Positions 27,176 through 35,070 of a stretch of 35,070 bases of DNA are shown piece by piece. The notes below the pieces were generated by a model. That model ran no database searches. It had not been told where the DNA came from and saw only the letters and a program-made list of their open reading frames with translations. A program made the translations under genes and the position numbers. This DNA comes from Planctomycetaceae bacterium (GTDB lineage: Bacteria; Planctomycetota; Phycisphaerae; Phycisphaerales; SM1A02). The stretch is from positions 1-35,070 of the forward strand of contig JAJTGL010000029.1 of assembly GCA_021297795.1 (NCBI GenBank). Direction: 5' to 3'. Within the stretch, counting starts at the first letter, position 1. Every line of letters begins with the position of its first letter.

Positions 27176-28657
27176 CTAGCGGGAGAGACGAATCGCCGCG
27201 TCGCGCATGCGCGCCGCGTTGCTGAAATCGGGCTCGAAACGCTGCGCGGCCAACGCATCGCGGACGAGTCCGCGCAGGGTCCGCGCCTCGGAAACGCCCT
27301 CGAGCGCCGCGTGCTGGGCGAGCGCGTTTCCGATCGCGGTCGCCTCGAGCGGGCCTGTCTCGACGACCAGCCCCGTCGCGTCGGCGACGAGCTGGTCGAG
27401 CAGCGCATTCGCCGCCCCGCCGCCGACGATCACGAGGCGCTTCGGCGCGAGCGAGGCGGTCTCGGCCACCATCCGCGTTGCGCGCGCGGTCGCGAGCGCG
27501 ATCGAATCGAGCGCGCAGCGCACGAGCTCGCCATCGGTCTCGGGAACCGGCTCGCCGCGCGCCCGGCAGAGTTCGGCGATGTGCCTCGGCATGTCGCCGG
27601 GCGCGAAGAGCGACGGATCGTCGGGATCGACCACGCTCCGCAGCGGCTCGACCTCCGACGCAAGCGCCGCGAGCTCCGTCCAAGTCCGCGCGCGCCCGGC
27701 CGCGGCGAACGCCGCATCGAGCTGCTGCACGAGCCACAGTCCCGCGACATTCCGGAGGAAGCGCGTGGTGCCGAAGACACCGGCCTCGTTCGTCAGGTTC
27801 GCCACGCGCGCGGCGTCGGTGAGGACGGGCTTCGACAGTTCGGCTCCGACGAGCGACCACGTGCCGCTCGAGACATACAGGTCGTGCCGCGGATCGATCG
27901 GCGCCGCGAGCACCGCCGACGCCGTGTCGTGCGTACCGACCGCAAGCACGGGCGTGTCGGCGGAAAGCCCGGTTTCATCGGCGATATCCGGGAGAAGCGT
28001 GCCGAGCGGCTCGCTCGACGCCGCGTCGACGAGCTCGGGCAGGATGCGCACCGGCACACCCGCCGCACGCACGAGCTCGCGGTTCCAGTCGCGCGTGCGC
28101 GCGTCGAGGAACTGCGTCGAGCTCGCGTTCGTCCGCTCGCACGCCATGCTGCCGGTGAGACGCATGGCGATGTAGTCGGGCAGCATCAGCATCCGCTGCG
28201 CGCGCTCGAAGGGACGCATCGGATCGACCGCGTCGGCCGCCAGCTGGTAGAGCGTGTTGAACGGCTGGAACGCGATGCCGGTCGCGCCGTAGATCGCCGC
28301 GTCGCCCAGCTCGGCGCGCAGCCGCGCGAAGGGCGCCTGCGTGCGCGGGTCGCGATAGGCCGCGATCGGGCGCACGAGTTCGCCCTCGTCGTCGACGAGC
28401 GCGTAGTCGACCGCCCACGAATCGATGCCGATCGCATCGACCGGCCCATCCTCCGCCGCACGGCGGAGACCCTCGAGGATCGACTCGAAGATCCGCTCGA
28501 ACGGCCAGCAGAGCGTCACGTCGCCCGCGTGGCGTGCGGCGACGGGTGCGTTGGCGAAGCGATGGAGTTCGCGCACCGCAAGCGTTCCCTCGCCGACCGT
28601 GACTTCCATCACACGCCCGCTGGAGGCTCCGAGATCGATCGCGATGTGACGGCGCAT
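27176..28657 (-). CDS. rhaB: Rhamnulokinase (FGGY kinase family)
   Basis: A 493-residue sugar kinase. The N-terminal nucleotide-fold motif DLGASSGRVM, the substrate-site segment GIDSWAVDYALVD, AAYRDPRT, and AVGTHDTASAV with catalytic-base candidate Asp244 all match RhaB. The C-terminal domain has SSGTWSLVG and VIVGGGAANALLDQLVADA. It phosphorylates L-rhamnulose at C1. The ATG at 28657 comes two bases after the rhaI stop (28662-28660), so translation is probably coupled. The aldolase/dehydrogenase gene follows after 33 bases. Confidence 0.93.
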   Translation of the reverse strand: MRRHIAIDLGASSGRVMEVTVGEGTLAVRELHRFANAPVAARHAGDVTLCWPFERIFESILEGLRRAAEDGPVDAIGIDSWAVDYALVDDEGELVRPIAAYRDPRTQAPFARLRAELGDAAIYGATGIAFQPFNTLYQLAADAVDPMRPFERAQRMLMLPDYIAMRLTGSMACERTNASSTQFLDARTRDWNRELVRAAGVPVRILPELVDAASSEPLGTLLPDIADETGLSADTPVLAVGTHDTASAVLAAPIDPRHDLYVSSGTWSLVGAELSKPVLTDAARVANLTNEAGVFGTTRFLRNVAGLWLVQQLDAAFAAAGRARTWTELAALASEVEPLRSVVDPDDPSLFAPGDMPRHIAELCRARGEPVPETDGELVRCALDSIALATARATRMVAETASLAPKRLVIVGGGAANALLDQLVADATGLVVETGPLEATAIGNALAQHAALEGVSEARTLRGLVRDALAAQRFEPDFSNAARMRDAAIRLSR

Positions 28658-28659
28658 GC

Positions 28660-29844
28660 TCACGCGTAGCTCCCGCCGCTCGCCTTCTTGCGCGGAAGTC
28701 GCGCGGCGGCGGCGCGGGCAACGTAGCCGGACGCGCGGTGCGCGGCGAGCGGATCGCGCGGCAGTCCGCGCGATTCGCGCCACGCGGCGAGCGCGCCGCG
28801 GACGTCGGTCGCGAACGCGCTCTTCAGGCACTCCTCCGCGGCGACGATGTCGTTCGCCGCGCGCGCCGCATCGAGCCGGTCGAGATCGACGAGCAGCGCC
28901 TTCGCAAAGAGTTCCTGCACCGTGGTCACGGTCTGGATCATCGCCTCGATCTTCGGCTTCTCGTTGTGCGACTGGTCGACCATGTACTCGATGTCGAGGT
29001 CGCGGCCGGCGCCGCGTTCGGCCTCGGCGATCGCGACGAAGATGCGGAAGACGCGGTAGGGGTCGATCGAACCCGTCGTCAGGTCGTCGTCTGCGTAGTG
29101 GCGGTCGTTGAAGTGGAAGCCGCCGAGCATGCCTTCGTCCGCGAGGAACGCGACGATGTGCTCGATGTTCTGCCCGGGCAGATGGTGGCCCGTATCGACG
29201 AGCACCTTCGCCTTCGGCCCCGCATGACGGGCGAACGCCGCGGCCATGCCCCAGTCGGCGATGTCGGTGTGGTAGAAGGCGGGCTCGAACGGCTTGTATT
29301 CGACGAGCATGCGCATGTCGCGGTCGAGCGCCGCATGCACCTCGGCGAGCGCCTCGGTGAACCAGCGCTTCCTGCGCACGAAGCTCCCCTGCCCCGGATA
29401 GCTGGTGCCGTCGGCGAACCAGAGCGCGAGCGTGCGCGAGCCGACCGCACGCGCGACGGCGACCGAATCGAGCATGTGGTCGACGGCGCGCCGCCGCACG
29501 GCCGCGTCCTCGTTCGCGACCGAGCCGTGGCGATAGCACTGGTCCTGGAAGACGTTCGGGTTGATCGAGCCGATGCGCAGGCCGCGAGCGCGCGCCGCCG
29601 CGGCCAGCGCCGTCGCACCGCCCTCGGGGAGATCCCAGAGGACATGCACCGCCACGCTCGGACACGCGCCGGTCAGGCGATGAACCTCGGCGGCGTCGTC
29701 GAGCTTGTCCTCGAGGGTGAGCGCCGCGGCATCCTGCAGGTACTTCCCGAAGCGGGTACCGGTGTCCGCGAATCCCCACGACGGGAGTTCGATCGACAGG
29801 CGAGAAAGTCGATCGGAAATCTTTCCGGAAAACTCGCGGCTCAT
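28660..29844 (-). CDS. rhaI: L-rhamnose isomerase, RhaI type
   Basis: A 394-residue TIM barrel enzyme of the RhaI group (Pseudomonas stutzeri-like), not the E. coli RhaA group. Metal-site candidates are in MLVEYKPFEPAFYHTDIADWG (Glu), VLVDTGHHLPGQN (Asp, His) and GGFHFNDRHYADDDLTTGSID (His, Asp); the N-terminus reads IELPSWGFADTGTRFGKY. It converts L-rhamnose to L-rhamnulose and is the first gene of the rhamnose operon. The ATG at 29844 lacks a clear Shine-Dalgarno but follows TATCTT by six bases. No dedicated regulator or transporter gene is in the window. Confidence 0.92.
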   Translation of the reverse strand: MSREFSGKISDRLSRLSIELPSWGFADTGTRFGKYLQDAAALTLEDKLDDAAEVHRLTGACPSVAVHVLWDLPEGGATALAAAARARGLRIGSINPNVFQDQCYRHGSVANEDAAVRRRAVDHMLDSVAVARAVGSRTLALWFADGTSYPGQGSFVRRKRWFTEALAEVHAALDRDMRMLVEYKPFEPAFYHTDIADWGMAAAFARHAGPKAKVLVDTGHHLPGQNIEHIVAFLADEGMLGGFHFNDRHYADDDLTTGSIDPYRVFRIFVAIAEAERGAGRDLDIEYMVDQSHNEKPKIEAMIQTVTTVQELFAKALLVDLDRLDAARAANDIVAAEECLKSAFATDVRGALAAWRESRGLPRDPLAAHRASGYVARAAAARLPRKKASGGSYA

Positions 29845-29850
29845 GCTCGC

Positions 29851-29856
29851 AAGATA
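29851..29856 (-). promoter_or_regulatory. -10 box (TATCTT) at a leaderless-type start of the rhamnose operon
   Basis: TATCTT on the minus strand is followed by six bases and ATG 29844. The divergent gene at 29927 has its own box at 29913-29918, so both promoters share an 82-base gap. Confidence 0.5.
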
Positions 29857-29912
29857 CGCGATCCGGCCGCATGTTGAGGAGGAGTGCCGCCCGTCGCGGC
29901 GCTCGCGCGAGG

Positions 29913-29918
29913 TAGGAT
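29913..29918 (+). promoter_or_regulatory. -10 box (TAGGAT) at a leaderless-type start of the 29927 gene
   Basis: TAGGAT is followed by eight bases and GTG 29927. The same hexamer precedes the carbonic anhydrase gene. Confidence 0.5.
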
Positions 29919-29926
29919 TCCGACCC

Positions 29927-31159
29927 GTGAGCGCATCACCCAAGGATCAACCTGCCGTCACCACGATCCGCGTCCGAGACGCGCTCGTGCGGCTGCAGAC
30001 CTCGGTGCGCGAGGCGATGGCCGGCGCGAAGCAACTCGAGGGAGGCCGCCCGGTCGACCTCGTCGCGGCATTTGGTCTCGATCTCAAGCTGGCGTGGAAG
30101 ATTTCGCGCATCGCGCAGTCGGGCGACCCGTTCGCCGCCGTACGCCACATGCCGGGCGCCGCGGGCTGGAAGATCGCGATGGATGCGATGCGCGCTGCGG
30201 GTTCCCCCGCCACGCGCATCGAGGCCGCCGACGCGGCGTTCGAGGAAGCGATCGACCTCGGCACCGCATGGGCCGGCGACCGCAAGGCGTTCGACATGAT
30301 GGCCGCGGGCCTCGCGGCGGGCAGCGACCTCCGCATCGACGTCGAGCATCGACGCCAGCTCTATCTCGGCGGCAGCTACGTGTGGGGCGTGCGCGCACGC
30401 CTCGCGCTTCGCTTCGACGTGATGGGTCCCGCCGCGAAGAAGGGACTGCTCGACTGCGCGACCGTGCGCGGGTTCGTCGACCTCGAGCGACTGCGCGCCG
30501 ATGCACCGTGGCAGTTCGAGGCGCCGGTCGTCTTCGACGATCGCGCGACCAAGGCCGTGAGCTTTCGCGCCGAACCGATCGAGCCGCCGCCGGCGGGTGC
30601 TCCCGATGGACTGCCGCTCATCGGATCGCTCTCGTCGCAGCCGATCCCGCAGCTGCGTGCGACCTCCGCACCGAAGGGCTTCCGGGCCTTCGAGATCCCC
30701 GAGACCGGCGTCGGCATCGAGGGTCGCTTCACGATCTTCCAGGGCTCGATCCTGCGCGCCGTGCAGCCGATGCAGCGTTCGAAGCGCCATACCGGCATCT
30801 TCCAACTGTTCCGGCAGCGCACGCCCGCGGAGCGCTCCGTGTTCGATCTCCTCGTGCACGAATCGCTGCTGGCGGACGGCCGGCTGCCCGAGGCGATCCT
30901 CTACAGCGATCTCCACCGCACGCCCGACGCGCCCGTGCACCAGCCGAAGGACCGCATTCCCGCGGGAATCGGCGTCGAATCGCTCGGCCCGGCGTCGAAG
31001 CGTCTGAAGCTCGAGGGTTTCGAGCAGTACGCGCAGATGAGCGCGCAGGTCTTCGCGGCGACCGGTTGGAAACCCTCGGAGTTCCGCGCGTTCCGCGTGG
31101 CCGCGCCATATCTGCCCGTGCCGTCGACGCTCGTCCTCGAGATGCAGATCGCCGACTGA
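29927..31159 (+). CDS. Protein of unknown function, divergent from the rhamnose operon
   Basis: A 410-residue protein with no signal peptide or membrane segment. I do not recognise the family. The first 90 residues (VTTIRVRDALVRLQTSVREA ... LVAAFGLDLKLAWKISRIAQSGDPFAAVRHMPGAAGWKIAM) look helical, and the LKLAWKISRI stretch could be part of a helix-turn-helix. The remainder is mixed alpha/beta with PIGSLSS-like turns, QPMQRSKRHTGIFQLFRQ and a C-terminal PVPSTLVLEMQIAD. GTG 29927 is chosen because TAGGAT lies eight bases upstream and no ATG fits. Its position suggests either a regulator of the rhamnose operon or an independent gene; the sequence does not decide. Confidence 0.75.
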   Translation: MSASPKDQPAVTTIRVRDALVRLQTSVREAMAGAKQLEGGRPVDLVAAFGLDLKLAWKISRIAQSGDPFAAVRHMPGAAGWKIAMDAMRAAGSPATRIEAADAAFEEAIDLGTAWAGDRKAFDMMAAGLAAGSDLRIDVEHRRQLYLGGSYVWGVRARLALRFDVMGPAAKKGLLDCATVRGFVDLERLRADAPWQFEAPVVFDDRATKAVSFRAEPIEPPPAGAPDGLPLIGSLSSQPIPQLRATSAPKGFRAFEIPETGVGIEGRFTIFQGSILRAVQPMQRSKRHTGIFQLFRQRTPAERSVFDLLVHESLLADGRLPEAILYSDLHRTPDAPVHQPKDRIPAGIGVESLGPASKRLKLEGFEQYAQMSAQVFAATGWKPSEFRAFRVAAPYLPVPSTLVLEMQIAD

Positions 31160-31200
31160 GCGACCGGGAACCTTCATCCGAGCCCGCTGCGCCGATCCCG

Positions 31201-31206
31201 TAGGAT
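31201..31206 (+). promoter_or_regulatory. -10 box (TAGGAT) at a leaderless-type start of the carbonic anhydrase gene
   Basis: TAGGAT is followed by six bases (GCGGCC) and ATG 31213. No Shine-Dalgarno is present. Confidence 0.55.
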
Positions 31207-31212
31207 GCGGCC

Positions 31213-31833
31213 ATGTCGACCGAGCATCTTCTCGAGAACAACCGCGCCTGGGCCGCGCGGATGGAGCGGGAGCGCCCGGGGTTCTTCAGGAGCCTCGTCT
31301 CGCAGCAGAAGCCGCGCTACCTCTGGATCGGCTGCGCCGACAGCCGCGTGCCCGCCAACGAGATCATCGGCCTGCCGCCCGGCGAGGTCTTCGTCCACCG
31401 CAACGTGGCGAACCTCGTCGTCCACAGCGACCTGAACTGCCTCTCCGTCCTCGACTTCGCCGTGAACGCGCTCGGAGTCCAGGACATCATCGTCTGCGGT
31501 CACTACGGCTGCGGCGGCGTGAATGCCGCGCTCGCGCCGACGGAGAACCGCATCGTCGACCACTGGATCCGCCACATCCGCGACATCGCCAAGCACTACA
31601 AGGACGACATCGAGCGCGAGCCGACGGCCACCGCGCAGTCGCGGCGCCTCTGCGAGCTGAATGTCGCCGTGCAGGTCGTCCACGTACGCGAATCGCCGGT
31701 GCTCCTCGCCGCGCGCACGAAGGGCGTCCAGGTGCACGGCTGGATCTACGACGTCGCCGACGGCCTCCTCCGCGACCTCACGCCGATCGTCGACGAGGTG
31801 CGCGCACTCGAACCCTCGTGCAGGCTCTCGTGA
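31213..31833 (+). CDS. can: Beta-class carbonic anhydrase
   Basis: A 206-residue enzyme interconverting CO2 and bicarbonate. Zinc ligands and catalytic dyad are clear: Cys41, Asp43 and Arg45 in IGCADSRV, and His97 and Cys100 in GHYGCGG. HRNVANLV and the C-terminal VHGWIYDVADGLL match the Can (CynT-like) clade. It is cytoplasmic and of normal length. The stop overlaps the start of the permease gene (GTGA at 31830-31833), so the two are probably translated together. Confidence 0.95.
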   Translation: MSTEHLLENNRAWAARMERERPGFFRSLVSQQKPRYLWIGCADSRVPANEIIGLPPGEVFVHRNVANLVVHSDLNCLSVLDFAVNALGVQDIIVCGHYGCGGVNAALAPTENRIVDHWIRHIRDIAKHYKDDIEREPTATAQSRRLCELNVAVQVVHVRESPVLLAARTKGVQVHGWIYDVADGLLRDLTPIVDEVRALEPSCRLS

Positions 31834-33233
31834 GCGCGGGCGACGTCCCCGCGAGCAAGCCCGACGTCCCGGCCGATTCGCAGGCCGGCGGGAAGTACCG
31901 CGTGATCGGCGCGGTCGGCGCCACCGGCATGATCGTCGCGTCGATGGTCGGCAGCGGCATCTTCTCGCTGACCGGGCGCTTCGGCGCCAGCGTCGCCACC
32001 GATGAGAACGTGCTCGTCGCGTGGACGATCGGCGGCATCCTCGCGCTGTGCGGCGGACTGTCGCTCGCCGAACTCGGTGCGATGATCCCCTGCTCGGGCG
32101 GCAGCGTCGAGTTCGCGCGCCGCGCGTTCGGACAGGCCACCGGCTACCTCGTCGCGATGGTGACGATCCTGTCGGGGTACTTCCTCTCGATCGCGGTCGT
32201 CGCGCTCCTCCTCGCCGAATACGTCAACAAGCTGCTGCCGAAGGCGATCGACCCGCATCAGATCGCCGTGGTCGTGATCGTGGCGGCGTACGTGTCGCAG
32301 CTGGCGAACCTGCGCGCGGGATTCGCGGTCAACACCGTGCTCTCGGTGCTGAAGATCGGTTTCTGCGCGGTGTTCGTGGTGCTCGGGCTCCTCTGGCCCG
32401 TCGCCGAACGCGGCGCGGCGCCCGCGCTCGACGCAGCCGGTGGCGCAGCCGCCACGCCAGGCATGTTCTCCGCGCCGGTCGCAAGCGCGGTGCTCGCCGT
32501 CAGCTTCGCCTACCTCGGCTGGTCGACCGGCGCCGACGTCGCGGGCGACATCCGCCGGCCGGGTCGCAACGTGCCGCTTGCGATCTGCCTCTCGATCGCG
32601 ATCGTCTTCCTCCTCTACATCGGCGTCAACCTCGTCTACCTGCGGGTGATGGCACCAGGCGCGATGGTCGAGCCCGATGGAAGCCCGATGCAGGCGATCG
32701 GCTCGGTGGTCGCGACGCGCCTCTTCGGCGAGCCAGTCGGAGACGCGATGTCGGGCGTGATCGCGCTCCTCTTCTTCTCGACGATCGTCGCCGGCACCAT
32801 CACCGCCGCGCGCATCCTCGAGTCGATGGCGGCCGCGCGCGAGATCCCCGCATGGGTCGGCGTGCGCGAGCCGAACGGCGTACCCCGCCGCGCGCTCGAC
32901 ATCACGGTGCTCGCGTCGCTCGCCGCACTCCTCATCGGCGGGCTCGACGACATCCTCGGGCTCCTCACCGTGCTCGTGAACGTCTTCTCGTCGCTCTCCG
33001 TCGCGGCGGTGATCGTCCTCCGCCGCACGATGCCCGACGCGCACAGGCCGTTCCGCGTCCCGCTCTATCCGTTCACGCCGCTCCTCTACCTCGCGCTCGC
33101 CGGGTGGAGCATCGTGGCGAGCGTGTCCGAGGGCGGGCTCCAGGCGATCATCGGATCACTCGCGACCGTCGCGATCCTGCTTGCGACCAAGCGCCTTCTC
33201 GCACCAAGTCAAACACCGGATCACACGCCGTGA
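31830..33233 (+). CDS. APC-family amino acid/polyamine-type permease
   Basis: A membrane transporter of about 467 residues with roughly 12 transmembrane segments. The first holds the family's unwound-helix motif (GATGMIVASMVGSGIFSLTG). Later segments include GGILALCGGLSLAELGAMIPCSGGSVEFARRAFG and FAYLGWSTGADVAGDIRRPGRNVP. It probably moves an amino acid or related solute by proton symport or exchange; the substrate is unknown. GTG 31830 overlaps the carbonic anhydrase stop and has a weak AGG five bases upstream; GTG 31818 is the alternative and adds four residues. The YCII-like gene begins two bases after its stop. Confidence 0.9.
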   Translation: MSAGDVPASKPDVPADSQAGGKYRVIGAVGATGMIVASMVGSGIFSLTGRFGASVATDENVLVAWTIGGILALCGGLSLAELGAMIPCSGGSVEFARRAFGQATGYLVAMVTILSGYFLSIAVVALLLAEYVNKLLPKAIDPHQIAVVVIVAAYVSQLANLRAGFAVNTVLSVLKIGFCAVFVVLGLLWPVAERGAAPALDAAGGAAATPGMFSAPVASAVLAVSFAYLGWSTGADVAGDIRRPGRNVPLAICLSIAIVFLLYIGVNLVYLRVMAPGAMVEPDGSPMQAIGSVVATRLFGEPVGDAMSGVIALLFFSTIVAGTITAARILESMAAAREIPAWVGVREPNGVPRRALDITVLASLAALLIGGLDDILGLLTVLVNVFSSLSVAAVIVLRRTMPDAHRPFRVPLYPFTPLLYLALAGWSIVASVSEGGLQAIIGSLATVAILLATKRLLAPSQTPDHTP

Positions 33234-33235
33234 CC

Positions 33236-33730
33236 ATGCGGCATCCGCTCCCAACCACCGCCATGCACCACACGCTTCCGCTTCTCGCTCCCTCGCTTCT
33301 CGCGATCCTCGCCCTCATGTCGTGCTCGTCCACGCCGTCGAGCGCACCGCAGGTCAGCGCCGCCACCGAGGCGCGCATGCACGGCAAGATGCAGTTCGCG
33401 ATCCTGATGTACGAGACGAACGACGCGTGGCACCGCATGCCCGTCGCCGAGCGCGACATCCTGCTGAAGAAGTACGGCCTCTGGGTGCGCGACCTCAAGC
33501 AGAAGGGCATCCTCAAGGAAGGCAACCCGCTCGGCCGCGGCGGCGTGGCGATCGCGGTCGACCGTCGCGGACAACCCGAGGCGGCGCCGATCGACATGAA
33601 CGCGCGCAACCTCACCGGCTACTTCATCATCGAGGTCGCGAATGCGCGCGAGGCCGAGGCGATCGCGGCGAGCTGTCCCGCGCTCACGCACGGCGAGATC
33701 GTGCATCTCCGGCCCGTCGGGCACGAGTGA
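33236..33730 (+). CDS. YCII-domain lipoprotein
   Basis: A 164-residue protein. The N-terminus is a lipoprotein signal ending LALMSC, so it is probably membrane-anchored outside the cytoplasm. The remainder resembles the YCII dimeric alpha/beta-barrel family: FAILMYETNDAWHRMPVAERDILLKKYGLWVRDLKQKGILKEGNPLG, then GYFIIEVANAREAEAIAASCP and a terminal EIVHLRPV. YCII proteins are mostly small and cytoplasmic, so export is unusual. ATG 33236 follows the permease stop by two bases; ATG 33263 is an alternative. It ends three bases before the convergent rmuC stop. Confidence 0.8.
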   Translation: MRHPLPTTAMHHTLPLLAPSLLAILALMSCSSTPSSAPQVSAATEARMHGKMQFAILMYETNDAWHRMPVAERDILLKKYGLWVRDLKQKGILKEGNPLGRGGVAIAVDRRGQPEAAPIDMNARNLTGYFIIEVANAREAEAIAASCPALTHGEIVHLRPVGHE

Positions 33731-33733
33731 CGC

Positions 33734-35070
33734 TCACGCGCCGGGAAGTGCGCGCACCGCACCGGCGACCTCGCGCACGGACGTCTCGGTCGTCGGGAGC
33801 TCCTCCGGCGCGAGTGCAAGGTCGCCCGCCAGTTCGGCGGTGTCGCGCGCGCTCGGCAGGAGACGCGTGTTGAAGCTTCCGACCGCGGCGTTGTAGCTCT
33901 TCGCCGCACTCGTAAGCCCCGAACCGACCTTCTCGAGATGCTCGGCGAACTTGCCGATCCGGTCGAGCAGTTCCTTCGCGTTCTCGCCGATCCGACGCGC
34001 GTTCTCGTTGAGCTTCGCCTGCTGCCATTGCATCGCGCACGTCCGCAGGAGCGCGAGCAGCGTCGAGGCGGTGGTGATGATCACGCCCTTCGCGAGCGCC
34101 TCCTGGTAGATGGTGGCATCCTCCTCGAGCGCGGCGATCAGGCCACTCTCGAGCGGCACGAAGAGCACGGTGATCTCGACGCCGCCGCCGAGGGCGCGCG
34201 CGTAGTCGCGCGAGGCGAGCGCGCGCATGTGGCTGCGGAGCGCCTGCGCGTGCGCGCCGCGACGCAGCGCGCGGTCGGCGTCCGAAAGCGCGCCGTCGAG
34301 CGAGTCGAGATAGGCGTTCATCGGCACCTTCGCATCGATCGGCACGAACCGACCTCCGGGGAGGCGTACCGTCATGTCGGGACGCAGGCGATTGCCCTCG
34401 TCGTCGACGAGGCCCGCGAGTTCCGCGATGTTGCGAAGAGAGATCTCGCCCCACTGCCCGCGCTGGCGGTTGTCGCGCAACGCGCTCGAGAGGGTCTGCG
34501 CGGCGCTCGAGGCCTTCTGCTGGAGTTCGGCGATCTGCCGCAGCTGCTCGCCGAGCGTCTTCGCATCGCCCTCGCGCTTCTCGCCGAGCTGCTTGACCAG
34601 CTCCTCCTGCCGCGCGAGCTGATCCTTGAGCGGCGCGATCGTCGCGTCGATCGCCTTCTGCCGCGCCTCGAGTTCCTGCTGCGAGAGCTGCTTGTGCCCC
34701 TCGAACTGCTCCTTCGCCTGGCGAAGCAGGTTCTCCGCGGTCGCGCGAAGGACATCGGCGCCGGCCGACTTGAAGACATCGGTGAGCTGCGCCTTCGACT
34801 GCTCGAGCGATGTCCTCAGTTCCGCAAGCGCCTTCTCGCGCTCCTCGAGCACGCGACGCATCGCCTGCTCGCGCTCGCTGATCCGCTCCTCGGCGGCGCG
34901 CAGCTCTTCCTGCGTCTTCGCGCGCAGGCGCGCCTCCTGATCGGCGCGCGTCCGCTCGGTGTCGACCTGCGCGCGGAGTTCCTGCGCCGCCGCCTGCGCG
35001 GCGCCGCACAAGGCCTTCGCCGAGGCCTCGGCCGCGGCGGCCGAACCCGCCTCGCCGCGCAGACGGTCGC
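33734..35070 (-). CDS. rmuC: DNA recombination protein RmuC (5' end outside the window)
   Basis: The reading frame is open to the right edge, so the start lies beyond 35070; about 445 residues are visible. A long coiled coil (ERTRADQEARLRAKTQEELRAAEERISEREQAM ... LGEQLRQIAELQQKASSAAQTL) precedes the RmuC nuclease-like core: LRDNRQRGQWGEISLRNIAELAGL, RPDMTVRLPGGRFVPIDAKVPMNAYLD, FVPLESGLIAALEEDATIYQEAL and ASTLLALLRTCAMQWQQAKLNENARRIGENAKELLDRIGKF. RmuC limits inversions between short inverted repeats in E. coli, which is of interest given the many inverted repeats here. A TTG at 35011 could be read as a start but is internal. Confidence 0.93.
   Translation of the reverse strand, partial: DRLRGEAGSAAAAEASAKALCGAAQAAAQELRAQVDTERTRADQEARLRAKTQEELRAAEERISEREQAMRRVLEEREKALAELRTSLEQSKAQLTDVFKSAGADVLRATAENLLRQAKEQFEGHKQLSQQELEARQKAIDATIAPLKDQLARQEELVKQLGEKREGDAKTLGEQLRQIAELQQKASSAAQTLSSALRDNRQRGQWGEISLRNIAELAGLVDDEGNRLRPDMTVRLPGGRFVPIDAKVPMNAYLDSLDGALSDADRALRRGAHAQALRSHMRALASRDYARALGGGVEITVLFVPLESGLIAALEEDATIYQEALAKGVIITTASTLLALLRTCAMQWQQAKLNENARRIGENAKELLDRIGKFAEHLEKVGSGLTSAAKSYNAAVGSFNTRLLPSARDTAELAGDLALAPEELPTTETSVREVAGAVRALPGA

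Noticed and set aside
27176-29872. A single large protein containing rhamnulokinase and upstream sequence
   Set aside because: The upstream part is an out-of-frame reading of rhaI; the kinase begins at ATG 28657 just after the rhaI stop.

Overview
The window looks like chromosomal DNA of a high-GC planctomycete, most likely of the Phycisphaerae type. Evidence: three secreted proteins end in a paired dockerin-like module (repeated AADLSLLLxxWG); there are PA14, LamG and Cys-rich DCNxNGxPDxC repeats; there is an ECF-like sigma factor of the TRWSII...VTQGFF type common in Planctomycetes; and several genes seem to have leaderless starts with a TANNNT box just upstream. No rRNA, tRNA, CRISPR array, prophage or insertion sequence was seen. 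Third codon positions are very GC-rich, which leaves very long antisense open frames that are not genes.

Layout. 1-2701 (minus): two tandem secreted FG-GAP/dockerin paralogues, the first cut by the window edge. 2702-3011: a spacer with large GGCACGTGCC palindromes. 3012-3590 (minus): a SYLF-domain lipoprotein. 3757-6045 (minus): a two-gene operon of a xylose-isomerase-like TIM barrel protein and a Gfo/Idh/MocA oxidoreductase. 6046-6667: a gene-free repeat region with a 154-bp direct repeat. 6668-9667 (minus): a phosphomannose-isomerase-like cupin and a GH13 alpha-amylase-family enzyme. 9893-11560 (minus): a periplasmic Deg-type serine protease, divergent from prfC (release factor 3) and an atypical pyruvate kinase (11744-14910, plus). 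14977-17601 (plus): lemA and an M48 membrane protease with a long C-terminal extension. 17651-18376 (minus): the ECF-like sigma factor. 18892-24624 (plus): two large secreted PA14/dockerin proteins in tandem. 24707-29844 (minus): an L-rhamnose operon, rhaI-rhaB-aldolase/dehydrogenase-rhaM. 29927-33730 (plus): an unknown protein, beta-carbonic anhydrase, an APC permease and a YCII-like lipoprotein. 33734-35070 (minus): rmuC, cut by the right edge.

How the genes work together. The window mixes carbohydrate use with surface or secreted proteins. The rhamnose operon holds mutarotase, isomerase, kinase and an aldolase/lactaldehyde dehydrogenase, enough to take L-rhamnose to DHAP and lactate, but the dehydrogenase domain appears broken by an internal deletion with frameshift. 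The TIM barrel/Gfo pair, cupin and GH13 enzyme also act on sugars, with unknown substrates. The PA14/LamG/dockerin proteins could bind glycans outside the cell (inference).

Most noteworthy: recurrent leaderless-type starts (seven genes), a family of GGCACGTGCC palindromes confined to spacers, the broken rhamnose aldolase/dehydrogenase, an internally duplicated unrecognised domain in the 1206-residue secreted protein, and a pyruvate kinase with a long N-terminal extension and no C-terminal regulatory domain.
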